Shown piece by piece: positions 1 through 8,532 of a DNA stretch of 64,000 nt. The notes beneath the pieces are model-generated. The model saw nothing but the letters and a program-made list of their open reading frames with translations, did no database searches and was not told the origin of the DNA. Every line of letters begins with the position of its first letter. Within the stretch, counting starts at the first letter, position 1. Source of the stretch: JANXMY01 sp964251675 (lineage in GTDB: Bacteria; Armatimonadota; Armatimonadia; Armatimonadales; Capsulimonadaceae); assembly GCA_964251675.1 (NCBI GenBank), contig CAXUKS010000019.1, positions 1-64,000 on the forward strand, in the 5' to 3' direction. A program made the translations under genes and the position numbers.

Positions 1-717
1 GCCGCCGCGTCCGCCACCGAATGTGCCGCCACCAAAGCCGCCGCCATTGGCTCCGCCGATGCTGGTCACAGGCGCGGCCAAGCCGCCGCCGACGCCGCCA
101 AACCCGCCTTGATTGCCAAAGCCGCCCTGGTTGCCAAAGCCGCCCTGACCACCCTGACCGCCCTGCTGGGCATTACCACCGCCTATTACCTGATTGGCTT
201 CTACCTGAATGATTGGCTGATTGGCACCGAGCAGCTGGGCGATATAGTACGCATCGTACTTGTCAATCGGGATTTTGTAGTACTGTTTGGGCGTTGTACT
301 GGTCGAGGCAGCATCGCCAGCACCTTCGGCCACAGTGGTAGCAGTCACCACGGTCGCTGCAGGTGGCGGGGTGGCTTCCTGAACCTTGACATGGTAGATG
401 CCATTCTCGATCTCAAACGTTGCCGGGGGCGTCGCCTGGGACAAAAGCTGACGCAGGGCCGTGGTGAACGGCACATCGCCGACATTGATGTTGGCGAAGC
501 CCTGGACCTGGGGGTCAATCTGGTAGTTGCGGATACCTGCACTGGTGAACAGGGTTCGCAGGGACGCCTGGATGGGGACGTTTAGCAGGTTCAGCGTAAT
601 GGGCTTGCCATTGTCGGCTCCCCCGGCGTCCTGAGCATGAGCGGGCAGGGCCAGCGCGGCGGCTCCGAGCAGGGCCAGCGTCCCGAGGGCAAAGCATTTT
701 GTATTTTTAAGTGTCAT
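1..717 (-). CDS. pilQ: PilQ-like secretin, N-terminal part (cut by window edge)
   Basis: The frame is open from an ATG at 717 to base 1 (239 codons), so the C-terminal secretin pore domain lies outside the window. Residues 1-28 are a signal peptide ending in AHA. They are followed by an STN/secretin N-domain-like stretch (PITLNLLNVPIQASLRTLF, then NINVGDVPFTTALRQLL). After that come a short domain containing YYKIPIDKYDAYYIAQLLG and a Gly/Gln/Asn-rich linker with repeated QGGFGN. An AAGG ribosome site precedes the start. It is the last visible gene of the pilM-N-O operon, where PilQ, the outer-membrane pilus pore, is expected. The family call rests on the N-domains and position only. Confidence 0.72.
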   Translation of the reverse strand, partial: MTLKNTKCFALGTLALLGAAALALPAHAQDAGGADNGKPITLNLLNVPIQASLRTLFTSAGIRNYQIDPQVQGFANINVGDVPFTTALRQLLSQATPPATFEIENGIYHVKVQEATPPPAATVVTATTVAEGAGDAASTSTTPKQYYKIPIDKYDAYYIAQLLGANQPIIQVEANQVIGGGNAQQGGQGGQGGFGNQGGFGNQGGFGGVGGGLAAPVTSIGGANGGGFGGGTFGGGRGG

Positions 718-731
718 GGTGAGCTGCCTTT

Positions 732-1190
732 CTAACGAATCGGCGAAAACGTAAACGGGTTGTACGGAGCGCCTGGTGTCATCTGGATCACCAGTGAATT
801 ATTGGACTGAAGCGCGTAAATCCTTTCAACACCGTCCGGCAGGCGGTTGTTCGCCAGAGGCATTGGGGCCGGAAGCGTTGGGGCCGGAGCGGCAGTCGGC
901 AGGCCGTTCGGCACGGGACGCAGTGCCGGTGCGCCGGGTGTGATCACCGCTGGACCACCGGACAGGGCCGGGGCGAACCCGCCGCTTGGAACCACAAAAT
1001 TCAGTGGAATGACGACGATAGGATCTTGCCGTGTCGCCAGATCGGCCATCATGCCTGCGTCATAGTGCTGCACGCCGATTTTGTAGAATTGGCTTGCGGC
1101 GTTTGGCTGACTCGGCGTTTGTGCGTGTGCTGCGGAGAATGCTCCCAGAAGCAGCGCAGAAAAAGTAAACAAAGCAATTTTTGATGTCAT
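732..1190 (-). CDS. Secreted protein of the pil operon, function unknown
   Basis: A 152-residue protein with a clear signal peptide (cleavage after about residue 23, AHA) and a Pro/Ala-rich middle. The C-terminal stretch (GVERIYALQSNNSLVIQ) could be a small beta domain. An AAGGAG site lies 7-10 bp upstream of the ATG, and the gene sits 14 bp before the pilQ-like gene and about 50 bp after the pilP-like gene, so it belongs to the operon. I recognise no family. Its position suggests a periplasmic pilus accessory protein that might bridge the inner-membrane PilNOP proteins to the secretin; that role is inference. Confidence 0.6.
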   Translation of the reverse strand: MTSKIALFTFSALLLGAFSAAHAQTPSQPNAASQFYKIGVQHYDAGMMADLATRQDPIVVIPLNFVVPSGGFAPALSGGPAVITPGAPALRPVPNGLPTAAPAPTLPAPMPLANNRLPDGVERIYALQSNNSLVIQMTPGAPYNPFTFSPIR

Positions 1191-1242
1191 GCTGCTGTCT
1201 CCTTATCGGTTTATCCGTTTATCGGTTTATCCGTTTATCTGC

Positions 1243-2205
1243 TCAACCATTATCGCCAAAATCTCCCCCGCCACCATTGTCCCCCGGATTGGGGAAGCCG
1301 GGGCCGCCCTGTCCTGGGAAGCCTTGACCGCCCTGGCCGGGAAAGCCTTGACCAGGGTACCCCTGTCCCGGATAGCCTTGACCGGGGAAGCCCTGACCCG
1401 GATAGCCTTGACCCGGAAAGCCCTGACCGGGGAAGCCCTGGCCGGGGTAGCCGGGAGGTGTGTCCGAGCCGCTGGACTGCGTGATCGTAATCGGCGTGCC
1501 GCCGGGCGTCCGCAGGATCAGCCCTGTATTTGTGATCGACTCCACTGTGGAGCCGTCGGGCAGAGTATCGCCGGGCTTGACCGTCTGCGACTGGCCGCCG
1601 ACTTCCAGAATGCCATTAATGTTGCCATCCGGGCCGTTGACAATGCCGGACAGGCGGTAGTTCGCGGCCAAGAGCTGTGTGTTCTGCCCGCTGCCGTAAG
1701 GGTTGATGCCAACCAGAACCGGCGTCGGCGGCGGAAGCCGATACAGGTCAACACGCGGCAGGCGGTCGCGCAGGGCCAGAGCGCCTACGACAGGGCCGTT
1801 GCGCTGCGCCAGCAGCTTGCGTCCATTCGGAATGCTGTACGGGTTCGGACCGGACGGGTTTGGCGCGGTCGAGCCGGGCCGGGCTTCGTTCAGCCCCGGC
1901 ACGCCCGCCAGTGCCGTCCCCGCCATAGCCGGACCACCCGCGCCGAACGGGTTCGAACCGCCGGGTCCGGGGGGAAGGCTGCTGCCTCGCGGGTCCTGCG
2001 GCACACCGCCTGGGGTATTGCCAGGCACCGGCGGACCACCCGTCCGGACGGGGGGCGGCGCCACCGAGGCCGTACTGGCTTCACTGGGAAACAGGCCCGC
2101 CTCAAAGGCAATCAAGCCGCCCATTGCCAGCAGGAAGAACACAGCAATTCCCACGATGATGGGCAGATTTTTTTTATCTTTAAACTTTTCGTTCAGCCAG
2201 TCCAT
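1243..2205 (-). CDS. PilP-like pilus assembly protein with tandem Gly-rich tail
   Basis: Begins MDWLNEKFKDKKNL, followed by one membrane helix (about residues 16-33) and a Pro/Gly-rich linker. A compact beta domain runs from about residue 165 to 240 (YRLSGIVNG, ILEVGGQSQTVKPGD, VESITNTGLIL), the pattern seen in PilP and GspC HR domains. The last roughly 75 residues are five-residue repeats of the GYPGQ/GFPGQ type, encoded by near-identical 15-bp DNA repeats at about 1270-1455. I prefer the ATG at 2205 because GAGGA lies 8 bp upstream of it; an in-frame ATG at 2226 would add seven residues. Expected role: linking the inner-membrane PilN/PilO complex to the secretin. Confidence 0.68.
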   Translation of the reverse strand: MDWLNEKFKDKKNLPIIVGIAVFFLLAMGGLIAFEAGLFPSEASTASVAPPPVRTGGPPVPGNTPGGVPQDPRGSSLPPGPGGSNPFGAGGPAMAGTALAGVPGLNEARPGSTAPNPSGPNPYSIPNGRKLLAQRNGPVVGALALRDRLPRVDLYRLPPPTPVLVGINPYGSGQNTQLLAANYRLSGIVNGPDGNINGILEVGGQSQTVKPGDTLPDGSTVESITNTGLILRTPGGTPITITQSSGSDTPPGYPGQGFPGQGFPGQGYPGQGFPGQGYPGQGYPGQGFPGQGGQGFPGQGGPGFPNPGDNGGGGDFGDNG

Positions 2206-2287
2206 GCGGTCATCCTCGCTTTCCATTCACTCGGCTCGTTTGTATTCTACCCGTTCTGAGCCTGTGGAGACGGAAAGACTTCATTTT

Positions 2288-2324
2288 ACAAATACCACTC
2301 ACAAATACCACTCACAAATACCAC
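2288..2324. repeat. 13-bp tandem repeat, 2.8 copies
   Basis: ACAAATACCACTC occurs at 2288-2300 and 2301-2313, with a partial copy at 2314-2324. It lies in the gap between the pilO and pilP-like genes. No coding or obvious protein-binding role is visible. Confidence 0.9.
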
Positions 2325-2340
2325 ACGTTATTGTCCAGCA

Positions 2341-2396
2341 TTACAGGGGACGCTGTGAATTACAGGGGGCGCTGTGAATTACAGGGGGCGCTGTGA
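2341..2396. repeat. 19-bp tandem repeat, 3 copies, carrying the pilO stop codon
   Basis: Copies lie at 2341-2359, 2360-2378 and 2379-2396 (TTACAGGGGGCGCTGTGAA; the first copy has one substitution and the third lacks the final A). On the minus strand the first three bases of the third copy are the TAA stop of pilO, so the last codons of pilO lie inside the array and two further stop copies follow. Confidence 0.93.
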
Positions 2397-3137
2397 TGGG
2401 GGGAGCCGTCCCTGTCCGGGACGGCCACCAAGACCGCCGCCGGGGCCACCGCCAGGGTAACCGCCGGGGGTCGTGCCGGCTGCCGCTCCGCCGCCTGCTT
2501 TGGCGATGGGGGCGGGCAGCTTGTCATCGTTCTGCGGGAAGATAATCACTGTCGCGGTGTAGGTTCCCGTCATGTAGGGGCTGTTGCCATCCAGGTTCAG
2601 GCTGTCCACCAGCACCAGGCGATTGAAATAGCGCCAGTTGTAGAAATGGGTCAGGATGCGCCGGAAGTCGCCGCCAACAGTCACCGGGCCAAGTGGAATG
2701 ACCAGCGGGGCGGCGGAGATGTCGTTGGGCGAAACCGGCGGCGGGGGCAGAGCGACATTGGTCGTGTTGATGACACCGCCGGATTTAAATTGGCGCTCCA
2801 GGTCCGGCCCCAGATACTGGCCCAGCTCGTAGGTGAGCTGGCGCACAGCAAGCTGACGGTTGGCGACATTGTATGGCGGCATATAGCGTGCCTGGTCAAT
2901 GTTCCATTGCGTCTTGATTTGAGCGACTTTGACCTGTGCCAGACGCACCTGTTTTAGCGCAGCCGCCTGGGCCATTGGCGTTGAGTCATCATAGTTGGCT
3001 GTCAAGACGGCTTGCTGGGCGTCGGTGCTTTCCAGTGTCGGCTTGATCAGAAACCAGCCAATCAGGCCGACGGCAAGCAGGCAGAACACAATTCCAACAG
3101 CAGCAACAATTCCCGGACTCAGGCGAGCAGTTTTCAT
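2379..3137 (-). CDS. pilO: PilO-like inner-membrane pilus protein
   Basis: 252 residues. One N-terminal membrane helix (about residues 9-31) is followed by a helical, coiled-coil-prone stretch (about 40-85). An alpha/beta domain then contains VIPLGPVTVGGDFRRILTHF and YFNRLVLVDSLNLDG, typical of the ferredoxin-like PilO/GspM fold. The tail is Gly/Pro-rich. It follows pilN by about 18 bp in the operon. PilO dimerises with PilN and aligns the pilus machine across the periplasm. No strong Shine-Dalgarno site is visible at the ATG, so translation may depend on coupling to pilN. The stop lies inside a 19-bp tandem repeat. Confidence 0.8.
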   Translation of the reverse strand: MKTARLSPGIVAAVGIVFCLLAVGLIGWFLIKPTLESTDAQQAVLTANYDDSTPMAQAAALKQVRLAQVKVAQIKTQWNIDQARYMPPYNVANRQLAVRQLTYELGQYLGPDLERQFKSGGVINTTNVALPPPPVSPNDISAAPLVIPLGPVTVGGDFRRILTHFYNWRYFNRLVLVDSLNLDGNSPYMTGTYTATVIIFPQNDDKLPAPIAKAGGGAAAGTTPGGYPGGGPGGGLGGRPGQGRLPPSQRPL

Positions 3138-3155
3138 AAAGGTTTAGCCTAACAA

Positions 3156-4421
3156 TTATCCTGTCGGTCGTGCGCCAGCCGGGGACGGGGGTCCGACGGG
3201 AGGACCGCCGCGTCCGCCAGGGCCGCCGGGGAAGCCGCCGGGAGCGGCCAGGCCAGCGTCGGGGGCAGCGCCGGGCAGCACGGGGGCCGTGAGCAGCTTG
3301 GTGGTTTCCTCTTTGAGTGTTGCGGTGACGGTCAGCTCAAAGCCACGCGGCACGGTTTTTTTCACGACCCGGCGCAGGCGTGCCCGCAGAATGCTTTGCC
3401 GCACTTCGGGGGCAGCAAAGGGGCTGATGCCGCTTCCGGCCACGCGGTCGAACACTTCGCCGTAAATAACGGGAGTGGCTCCCACGCCGCCCGCGCCGTT
3501 CTGCTGTGCGGTCTGCTGTCCCATTCCCGGTCGCTGTCCGCCCGGCGTGCCGCCGGGGCCATTGCCGCCGGTGATGGAAACACCGCCGGTCAGCTCGGGC
3601 GGGGGCGGGCCGACACCGGGCGGAATGTTGCCGGGGGCGTTCGGGCCAAGAGTGCCTGCTGTGTAGTCCGCCGGGCCGTTGGCACCGGCCGTTTGGCCGT
3701 TTCCCCCGCCGCCGGTCGGGTAGCCACCGGGCCTGCCGCCAGCGGGGAAGCCGCTGGCTCGACCGCCGCCGCCGCCGGGGTAGCCGGGGCCGCCGCCGCC
3801 GGTGGCAGTGGCATCATCCGCGAAGACCAGTGTTTTGCCGTAATAATACAGGCTGCGGACATTGTCAGGATAGCCGGGCACTTTGTCCACGGCCACGGTG
3901 GTGAAATCCGGCTCGCGGTACATGGCCTGCAAGTAACGGCCAACGCTGGCAACGGACGGCGAATAGGCTTTGATCGTCACGGCCGTTGGGCCGGTTGCAG
4001 CGGCGGTCGCCCCAGCGGCCCCGCCGCCGGGGTAGCCTCCGGCGGCTGCCGTGCCCGCGCCGAGCGTTGTGCCGCTGTAAATCAGGCTGTTGAGCGGCGT
4101 GACATTCGCCAGTGTGTTGTAAAACTGGACCCAATGACCGGGGTAGGCGAGAACGGCGGCGACAAAGTCAATTTTGGCTTTGATCGGGTCCACCTGGGCC
4201 AGCGTGCTGGCGGCAAGGGCTTTGGAGGCATCCGTTTTGCGCTTGCCTTCTACGGCGGCATTGGCCTGGGCCGTTAAAGCTTCCAGCGCACTGACTTTCA
4301 TGAAATAAAATCCAAGCGGCAGAACGACACAGGCGATTGCGGCAACGACAAAGCCCGCGATCAGTTGTTTGACCTGGCGACGCTGCTTGACATAATCGGG
4401 CAGTAAGTTGATTCGAAGCAT
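3156..4421 (-). CDS. pilN: PilN-like inner-membrane pilus protein with long Gly/Pro insert
   Basis: 421 residues, about twice the usual PilN length. The start MLRINLLPDYVKQRRQ carries the conserved N-terminal INLLP motif, which binds PilM in the family. A membrane helix (about 20-42) and a short coiled coil follow, then an alpha/beta domain split by long Gly/Pro/Ala-rich segments at about residues 125-145 and 205-320. The C-terminal part (VVKKTVPRGFELTVTATLKEE) looks structured, and the tail is again Gly/Pro-rich. It lies between pilM and pilO. The low-complexity inserts are the unusual part, and they share style with the neighbouring pil genes. Confidence 0.8.
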   Translation of the reverse strand: MLRINLLPDYVKQRRQVKQLIAGFVVAAIACVVLPLGFYFMKVSALEALTAQANAAVEGKRKTDASKALAASTLAQVDPIKAKIDFVAAVLAYPGHWVQFYNTLANVTPLNSLIYSGTTLGAGTAAAGGYPGGGAAGATAAATGPTAVTIKAYSPSVASVGRYLQAMYREPDFTTVAVDKVPGYPDNVRSLYYYGKTLVFADDATATGGGGPGYPGGGGGRASGFPAGGRPGGYPTGGGGNGQTAGANGPADYTAGTLGPNAPGNIPPGVGPPPPELTGGVSITGGNGPGGTPGGQRPGMGQQTAQQNGAGGVGATPVIYGEVFDRVAGSGISPFAAPEVRQSILRARLRRVVKKTVPRGFELTVTATLKEETTKLLTAPVLPGAAPDAGLAAPGGFPGGPGGRGGPPVGPPSPAGARPTG

Positions 4422-4456
4422 AGGTGTCTCGGGGGCGAACAGTCTGACGGACAGGA

Positions 4457-5980
4457 TTAAGAGGCGGCTTTGGCCGCTTTCGGCACTTTGGGTGGCTTGG
4501 GCGCTTTCGGGACAGGATTAGCGGAAAACACGGCTTCGCGGGCGGACAATCCCAGCGCCACCGTGAAGGCGGACCCGATGGTGGGCAGGTAGGACGGGTC
4601 AAAATGCTTCGAGGTGACACTCAGCCCGGACAGCGGCGCGGCGACCGCCACCGGAGCCTGCAGCTCGTTTTGCAGAAACGCGGCCAGATTGGTCAGGTTG
4701 GCCGTGCCGCCGGTCAGCAGCACGCGGTCAATGACCGAGGATGCGCCCCGGCTGCGGAAGTAGTCCAGCGAGCGGCGGATTTCCGAGGCCAGCTCACCCA
4801 GCACGGGGGCAATGGCCTCAAAGATGTCGTTTCGCGTCTGTTCATCGCCAGGGCTGCCCGCTCCGGCCAGCCCGAAGCCGAGGTCATCACCGGGCGGCAG
4901 AAAGGCCGGAGGCACATCGGAGACTGCCGGACGCGCCAGGTTCAGCGTGCGCCGGGACATGGGCTGCGTGCGCTCGGCGTCGTCAAACTGCGGCTCGCCG
5001 CCCAGCCGTCCGCTCGGGGTGCTGGTGCGGAACGGATCCTCGGGGGCGGTGCCAAAGGGGTTGGGCATTGCCAGGTCTTCCGCGAGGCCAAACGACGTGT
5101 CTTCGTCCTGAAACTGCGGGGCTTCGTATTCGGCATCTTCTTCGCCGAAGCCCGTGCCAGTGTAGACGGCCATGCGGTCAAGCTGCACGACGCCCAGCTC
5201 ACGCTTGATGCGCTCGGCCTGCTCGGCGGGAAGCTGAAGCGCCTCGCCGATGGCGCGGGTGAGGCTGTCTCCGGCCAGCGGCAGGGAGCGCGGGAAAGCA
5301 AGCTGGTCGCCCTGAAAGATGGCAATATCGGTGTTGGCCGCGCCGATGTTGACAATGGCGACGGTCTCGGCGGGCAGGCCGCCGTTCAGAAATGCCTGCT
5401 CCCCGGCGGGTGTCTGCGGGCGGGACACGGGCTGGCCGCTTTGCAGGTCCAGCAGGGCGCGGGACAGAGCCAGCGGCTCGACATCCAGCGCGATAGGGTC
5501 CAGTCCGGCGGCAAAGAGCGTGTCCAGATAGCTGCTGACGGCATCTTGCTGGGCGACAGCCAGCAGCACTTCCATGTTGGGTCCCGAAGCGGCTTCCGGG
5601 GTCAGGGGGACCAGCGGCTGATAATCCAGATGGGTTTCACTGGGGGCGAAGGGGACATGGCGTTCCACTTCCCATTTCATGGTTTCTTTCAGCTCGGCAT
5701 CGGTCATCCGGGGCACTTCAATAATGCGAATGACGACAGCGTTCTGCCCGGACAGGCAACCGACAGCGCGTTTAACCGTGATGCCGCTGTCTTTCATCAG
5801 TTGTTTGACGGCCAGTCCCATTGCAGCGGGGTCCGTAATGATGTTGTTCTGGATGATGCCGGGCGGGGTCGGCCCCATGCCAAGAGCAGACACAACCAGC
5901 CCTGCTTTGCCGGGGCGCAGTTCGACAATTTTGATCTGCTGTGACCCAATATCAATTCCAACCAATGGCCCGGCGGGCAT
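4457..5980 (-). CDS. pilM: PilM, actin-like ATPase of the type IV pilus
   Basis: 507 residues from the ATG at 5980, which has GGGAG about 10 bp upstream. The actin-like phosphate motif GIDIGSQQIKIVEL is at the N-terminus, followed by the PilM signature VPRMTDAELKETMKWEVERH at about residue 100. The second nucleotide motif, IVNIGAANTDIAIF, lies near residue 205, and the adenosine motif VLLTGGTANLTNLAAFL near residue 425. Compared with typical PilM (about 350 residues) there is an insertion of roughly 100 residues (about 285-395), acidic and Pro-rich. PilM is a cytoplasmic ring protein that binds the PilN tail. It is the first gene of the operon. Confidence 0.92.
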   Translation of the reverse strand: MPAGPLVGIDIGSQQIKIVELRPGKAGLVVSALGMGPTPPGIIQNNIITDPAAMGLAVKQLMKDSGITVKRAVGCLSGQNAVVIRIIEVPRMTDAELKETMKWEVERHVPFAPSETHLDYQPLVPLTPEAASGPNMEVLLAVAQQDAVSSYLDTLFAAGLDPIALDVEPLALSRALLDLQSGQPVSRPQTPAGEQAFLNGGLPAETVAIVNIGAANTDIAIFQGDQLAFPRSLPLAGDSLTRAIGEALQLPAEQAERIKRELGVVQLDRMAVYTGTGFGEEDAEYEAPQFQDEDTSFGLAEDLAMPNPFGTAPEDPFRTSTPSGRLGGEPQFDDAERTQPMSRRTLNLARPAVSDVPPAFLPPGDDLGFGLAGAGSPGDEQTRNDIFEAIAPVLGELASEIRRSLDYFRSRGASSVIDRVLLTGGTANLTNLAAFLQNELQAPVAVAAPLSGLSVTSKHFDPSYLPTIGSAFTVALGLSAREAVFSANPVPKAPKPPKVPKAAKAAS

Positions 5981-5994
5981 AAGGCATGACTCCC

Positions 5995-6031
5995 AGTAAA
6001 TGTCTGTAGATAAAGTAAATGTCTGTAGATA
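5995..6031. repeat. 18-bp direct repeat in the pil operon leader
   Basis: AGTAAATGTCTGTAGATA occurs at 5995-6012 and again at 6014-6031, one base apart. It lies between the operon promoter and the pilM ribosome-binding site, so it would be transcribed in the 5' leader. Confidence 0.9.
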
Positions 6032-6086
6032 GATGGCGACAAAAATTTTGCGGCGAAAAGGGGACGCGGATTTCTCCACGCCCCTC

Positions 6087-6115
6087 ATTTTAACACGTCA
6101 CCGCCCGCTTGTCAA
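6087..6115 (-). promoter_or_regulatory. Sigma-70-type promoter of the pil operon
   Basis: On the minus strand TTGACA (6110-6115) and TAAAAT (6087-6092) are separated by exactly 17 bp. Transcription would start near 6080, leaving a leader of about 100 nt before pilM. Confidence 0.8.
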
Positions 6116-6223
6116 GCCATTCCCAGACAACTATTTTTCAGCGGCTTCAAGCAGGCCGGAAGAAGCTTACCCCCGCCCCACTCGTCAAGCAAGGACAGGG
6201 AGCCAGAAAAGAGAACTTCGAAA

Positions 6224-6270
6224 CAAGGCCCCTGCCTCTCCCACATTTGTGAGAGAAGCAGGGGCCTTGC
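6224..6270 (-). terminator. Intrinsic terminator hairpin
   Basis: CAAGGCCCCTGC pairs with GCAGGGGCCTTG, with an inner CTCTC/GAGAG pairing and a 10-nt loop. It lies 17 bp past the stop of the minus-strand gene ending at 6287 and is followed on that strand by a short T-rich run. Confidence 0.75.
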
Positions 6271-6286
6271 TGTTTTGGGTGAGAGT

Positions 6287-7147
6287 TTAGTAGGCGTTCA
6301 CGTCTGATGCGCCGTACTTGGACAGGACAGCGGAGGCCGTTGCCTGGTCCACATCGCCGGAAGGAATCGCCACAGACAGCACCGCGCCGCCGCTGGTGAC
6401 CGCGCCATGATACCGCTCGGCGGCATCGGCGGGAACACCCTGGTCTTTCAGGTAGCCCGTCGCACCGCCCGCCACTGCGCCTGCACCGGCGGCCAGCGCC
6501 GTCGCACCGAGGGCCGAGGCTAATGCGCCGCCGCCCAGGACAATGCCGAAGCCGGGGACGGCCAGCGCGGCAATGGAGGCCAGAATGCCGACGCCGAGGC
6601 CGATCCCGGTTCCTTTGACGGCACCTTCGCCTGCGTCTTCCGGCGTGGTGGTGCTGATGCCATGCTTGGCGGCGTTGTCCGTTGTTGCGGGATCATGAGC
6701 GCGGCTGGTCGCCGAGTCCGGTCCGCCCTGATCCAGAGGGTTCAGATCGCTGCCGACAGCGGTGGTGGTCGGGTTGTCGTAAACCTGCGCCGTGCCTTCG
6801 CCCGCACCAGCCCGTGCTGCGGCAGCCGCATTGTATCCTGCCGCCGCACCTTCCGCGCCGAACGCGCCGGTGGCGGCTCCGGCAATCCGGTCACCCGTTT
6901 CGGCCAGGCCGCTGCCCAGCCCTGCCGCCGCGCCGGTGGCAGTGCCGTAGCCTGCCGTGCCGGTTGTGCCGTAGCCGGCAGCGGGGTTCGTGCCGCCGTC
7001 GGTGCCGTACAGGGTTTCCCGCGTGGCCGCATGGGCCTCATGGGCGACGATGCTGATATCTTCCTGCTTGACGCCGTAGTCGAGAAGCGCCCCCGCCGCC
7101 TTCTCCGCCAGCGAAGCGTCTGCAAATGATGCATACAAATGTGCCAT
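6287..7147 (-). CDS. General-stress-type protein with glycine-zipper centre
   Basis: 286 residues. The N-terminus (MAHLYASFADASLAEKAAGALLDYGV) resembles the short alpha/beta general-stress (GSP17M/YflT-like) domain. The centre (about 60-225) is Gly/Ala-rich, including hydrophobic glycine-zipper stretches (GVGILASIAALAVPGFGIVLGGG; LGATALAAGAGAVAGGATGYL) that could insert in membranes. The C-terminus (SVAIPSGDVDQATASAVLSKYGASDV) returns to a beta-alpha fold. AGGAG precedes the start. Similar proteins in other phyla are called stress or heat-induced proteins; the function is not established. Confidence 0.65.
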   Translation of the reverse strand: MAHLYASFADASLAEKAAGALLDYGVKQEDISIVAHEAHAATRETLYGTDGGTNPAAGYGTTGTAGYGTATGAAAGLGSGLAETGDRIAGAATGAFGAEGAAAGYNAAAAARAGAGEGTAQVYDNPTTTAVGSDLNPLDQGGPDSATSRAHDPATTDNAAKHGISTTTPEDAGEGAVKGTGIGLGVGILASIAALAVPGFGIVLGGGALASALGATALAAGAGAVAGGATGYLKDQGVPADAAERYHGAVTSGGAVLSVAIPSGDVDQATASAVLSKYGASDVNAY

Positions 7148-7318
7148 TTAGTTACTCCTGAATTGAGTTGTGCGCCCCTACACACTTACCGAGGGAACAA
7201 ACACATCCGCCATTTACCCGGCAGGCAGGCAGGGCAAACCTGCGAGTTTGGGAGAAGAGGGCCACGGCAGTGCGTCAAACACAGCAGAACCGTCTCCGCG
7301 TCCGTGTGACAAGCCGCC

Positions 7319-7353
7319 TTGCGCCTGGCGTGGAACTTTGGTACAATGATGTC
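7319..7353 (+). promoter_or_regulatory. Promoter of a probably leaderless mRNA
   Basis: TTGCGC (7319-7324), a 17-bp spacer and TACAAT (7342-7347). The ATG at 7354 begins 7 bp after the -10 hexamer, where transcription should start. No Shine-Dalgarno site lies between. Confidence 0.75.
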
Positions 7354-8448
7354 ATGCACATTATTTCCGTCCGGGCCGAAGCATGGACTCTGCCGCTGGT
7401 GGCCCCGTTCGTGATTGCCGCCCGGACGGCCACCGAAGCCCGCAATGTGCGGGTGACGGTCACAACAGACACAGGGGTTGTCGGGCTGGGGGCGAGTGCC
7501 CCGGTGGGGTATGTGACGGGCGAAAGTGTCGAGACGGTGCTGGCCGCGCTGGCACAGGCCGGGCCGTCGCTGGAAGGCCAATCGCTGGAAGGCCATTCGG
7601 CGGACGCCTGGGAGCCGCTGCTGAGGCTGGCTGCCGAAATGCTGCCCAACGCACCTGCCGCACGGGCGGGGCTGGAAATGGCACTTTTAGACGCCTGGGC
7701 GCGGGGGCAGAGCCGTTCGCTGTGGGCACACTTTGGGGGGGCACTCTTGCGGCTGACGACGGATGTGACGATTCCGCTGGTGGCTCCCGCTGAGGCGGCG
7801 CGGCTGGCGCGGGCCGCCTGGGCAGACGGCTTCCGGGCATTGAAGCTGAAAGTGGGCGACGCCGATGGGCCGGACGCGGATTTAGCGCGGCTGGCAGCGG
7901 TGGCGGCGATGCTCCCGGACGTGCGGCTTCGCATCGACGCCAATCAGGCGTTCGCGCCTGAGGCGGCGGTGGCGTTCACGCGGAAGCTGCTGGCAACGGG
8001 CGCAGCGGTGGAGCTTCTAGAACAGCCGGTCGCTCGAGAAGATGTAGACGGACTGCGTTTTGTGCGCCGCGCAGTCAACCCATTGGGCGTGCCGGTGTTT
8101 GCGGATGAGGCGGTCCGGAGCATTGCCGAAGCAGAGCATTTAATTGCGGCAGACGCGGTGGACGGGGTGAACGTCAAGCTGATGAAGTCGGGGATTGGCG
8201 GGGCCTTAGAGATCATGACGCTGTGCCGGGCGGCGGGCAAAAAACTCATGCTGGGCTGCATGCTGGAAACGGGGCTGGGGATCGCGGCAGCGGCACAGAT
8301 CGCGGCGGGGACGGGGGCATTTGACTATCTGGATTTGGACTCGCACCGGCTGCTGCGCCCCGTGCCGGCCCTGTCCGGCGGCTTCGCGGTGGACGGCGAA
8401 GAGTTAGTGATTGACAGCGGCGCAGGCTGGAATGTGAATTTTTTGTGA
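7354..8448 (+). CDS. L-Ala-D/L-Glu-type dipeptide epimerase (enolase superfamily)
   Basis: 364 residues from the ATG at 7354. The enolase-superfamily barrel residues are all visible: KxK (K164, K166), metal ligands D195 (RIDANQ), E223 (LLEQP) and D251 (ADEA), and the opposing catalytic lysine K275 (NVKLMKSG). The DLDS motif near residue 328 matches the DxD signature of dipeptide epimerases, which contact the substrate amino group. The enzyme would epimerise dipeptides such as L-Ala-D-Glu released from peptidoglycan. The start is fixed by the promoter, whose -10 ends 6 bp upstream. Exact dipeptide specificity cannot be read from sequence. Confidence 0.85.
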   Translation: MHIISVRAEAWTLPLVAPFVIAARTATEARNVRVTVTTDTGVVGLGASAPVGYVTGESVETVLAALAQAGPSLEGQSLEGHSADAWEPLLRLAAEMLPNAPAARAGLEMALLDAWARGQSRSLWAHFGGALLRLTTDVTIPLVAPAEAARLARAAWADGFRALKLKVGDADGPDADLARLAAVAAMLPDVRLRIDANQAFAPEAAVAFTRKLLATGAAVELLEQPVAREDVDGLRFVRRAVNPLGVPVFADEAVRSIAEAEHLIAADAVDGVNVKLMKSGIGGALEIMTLCRAAGKKLMLGCMLETGLGIAAAAQIAAGTGAFDYLDLDSHRLLRPVPALSGGFAVDGEELVIDSGAGWNVNFL

Positions 8449-8532
8449 AAACCGGGCAAAAAACACGGAACAAATGACCGGTTTTGGCAGACTAACACGT
8501 AACGCTTTAGGAAAAATACTAGGAACGACACC

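Noticed and set aside
1270..1455. Dense 15-bp repeats as a possible CRISPR or VNTR locus
   Set aside because: They have no spacers and are in-frame codons for GYPGQ/GFPGQ units in the PilP-like protein.
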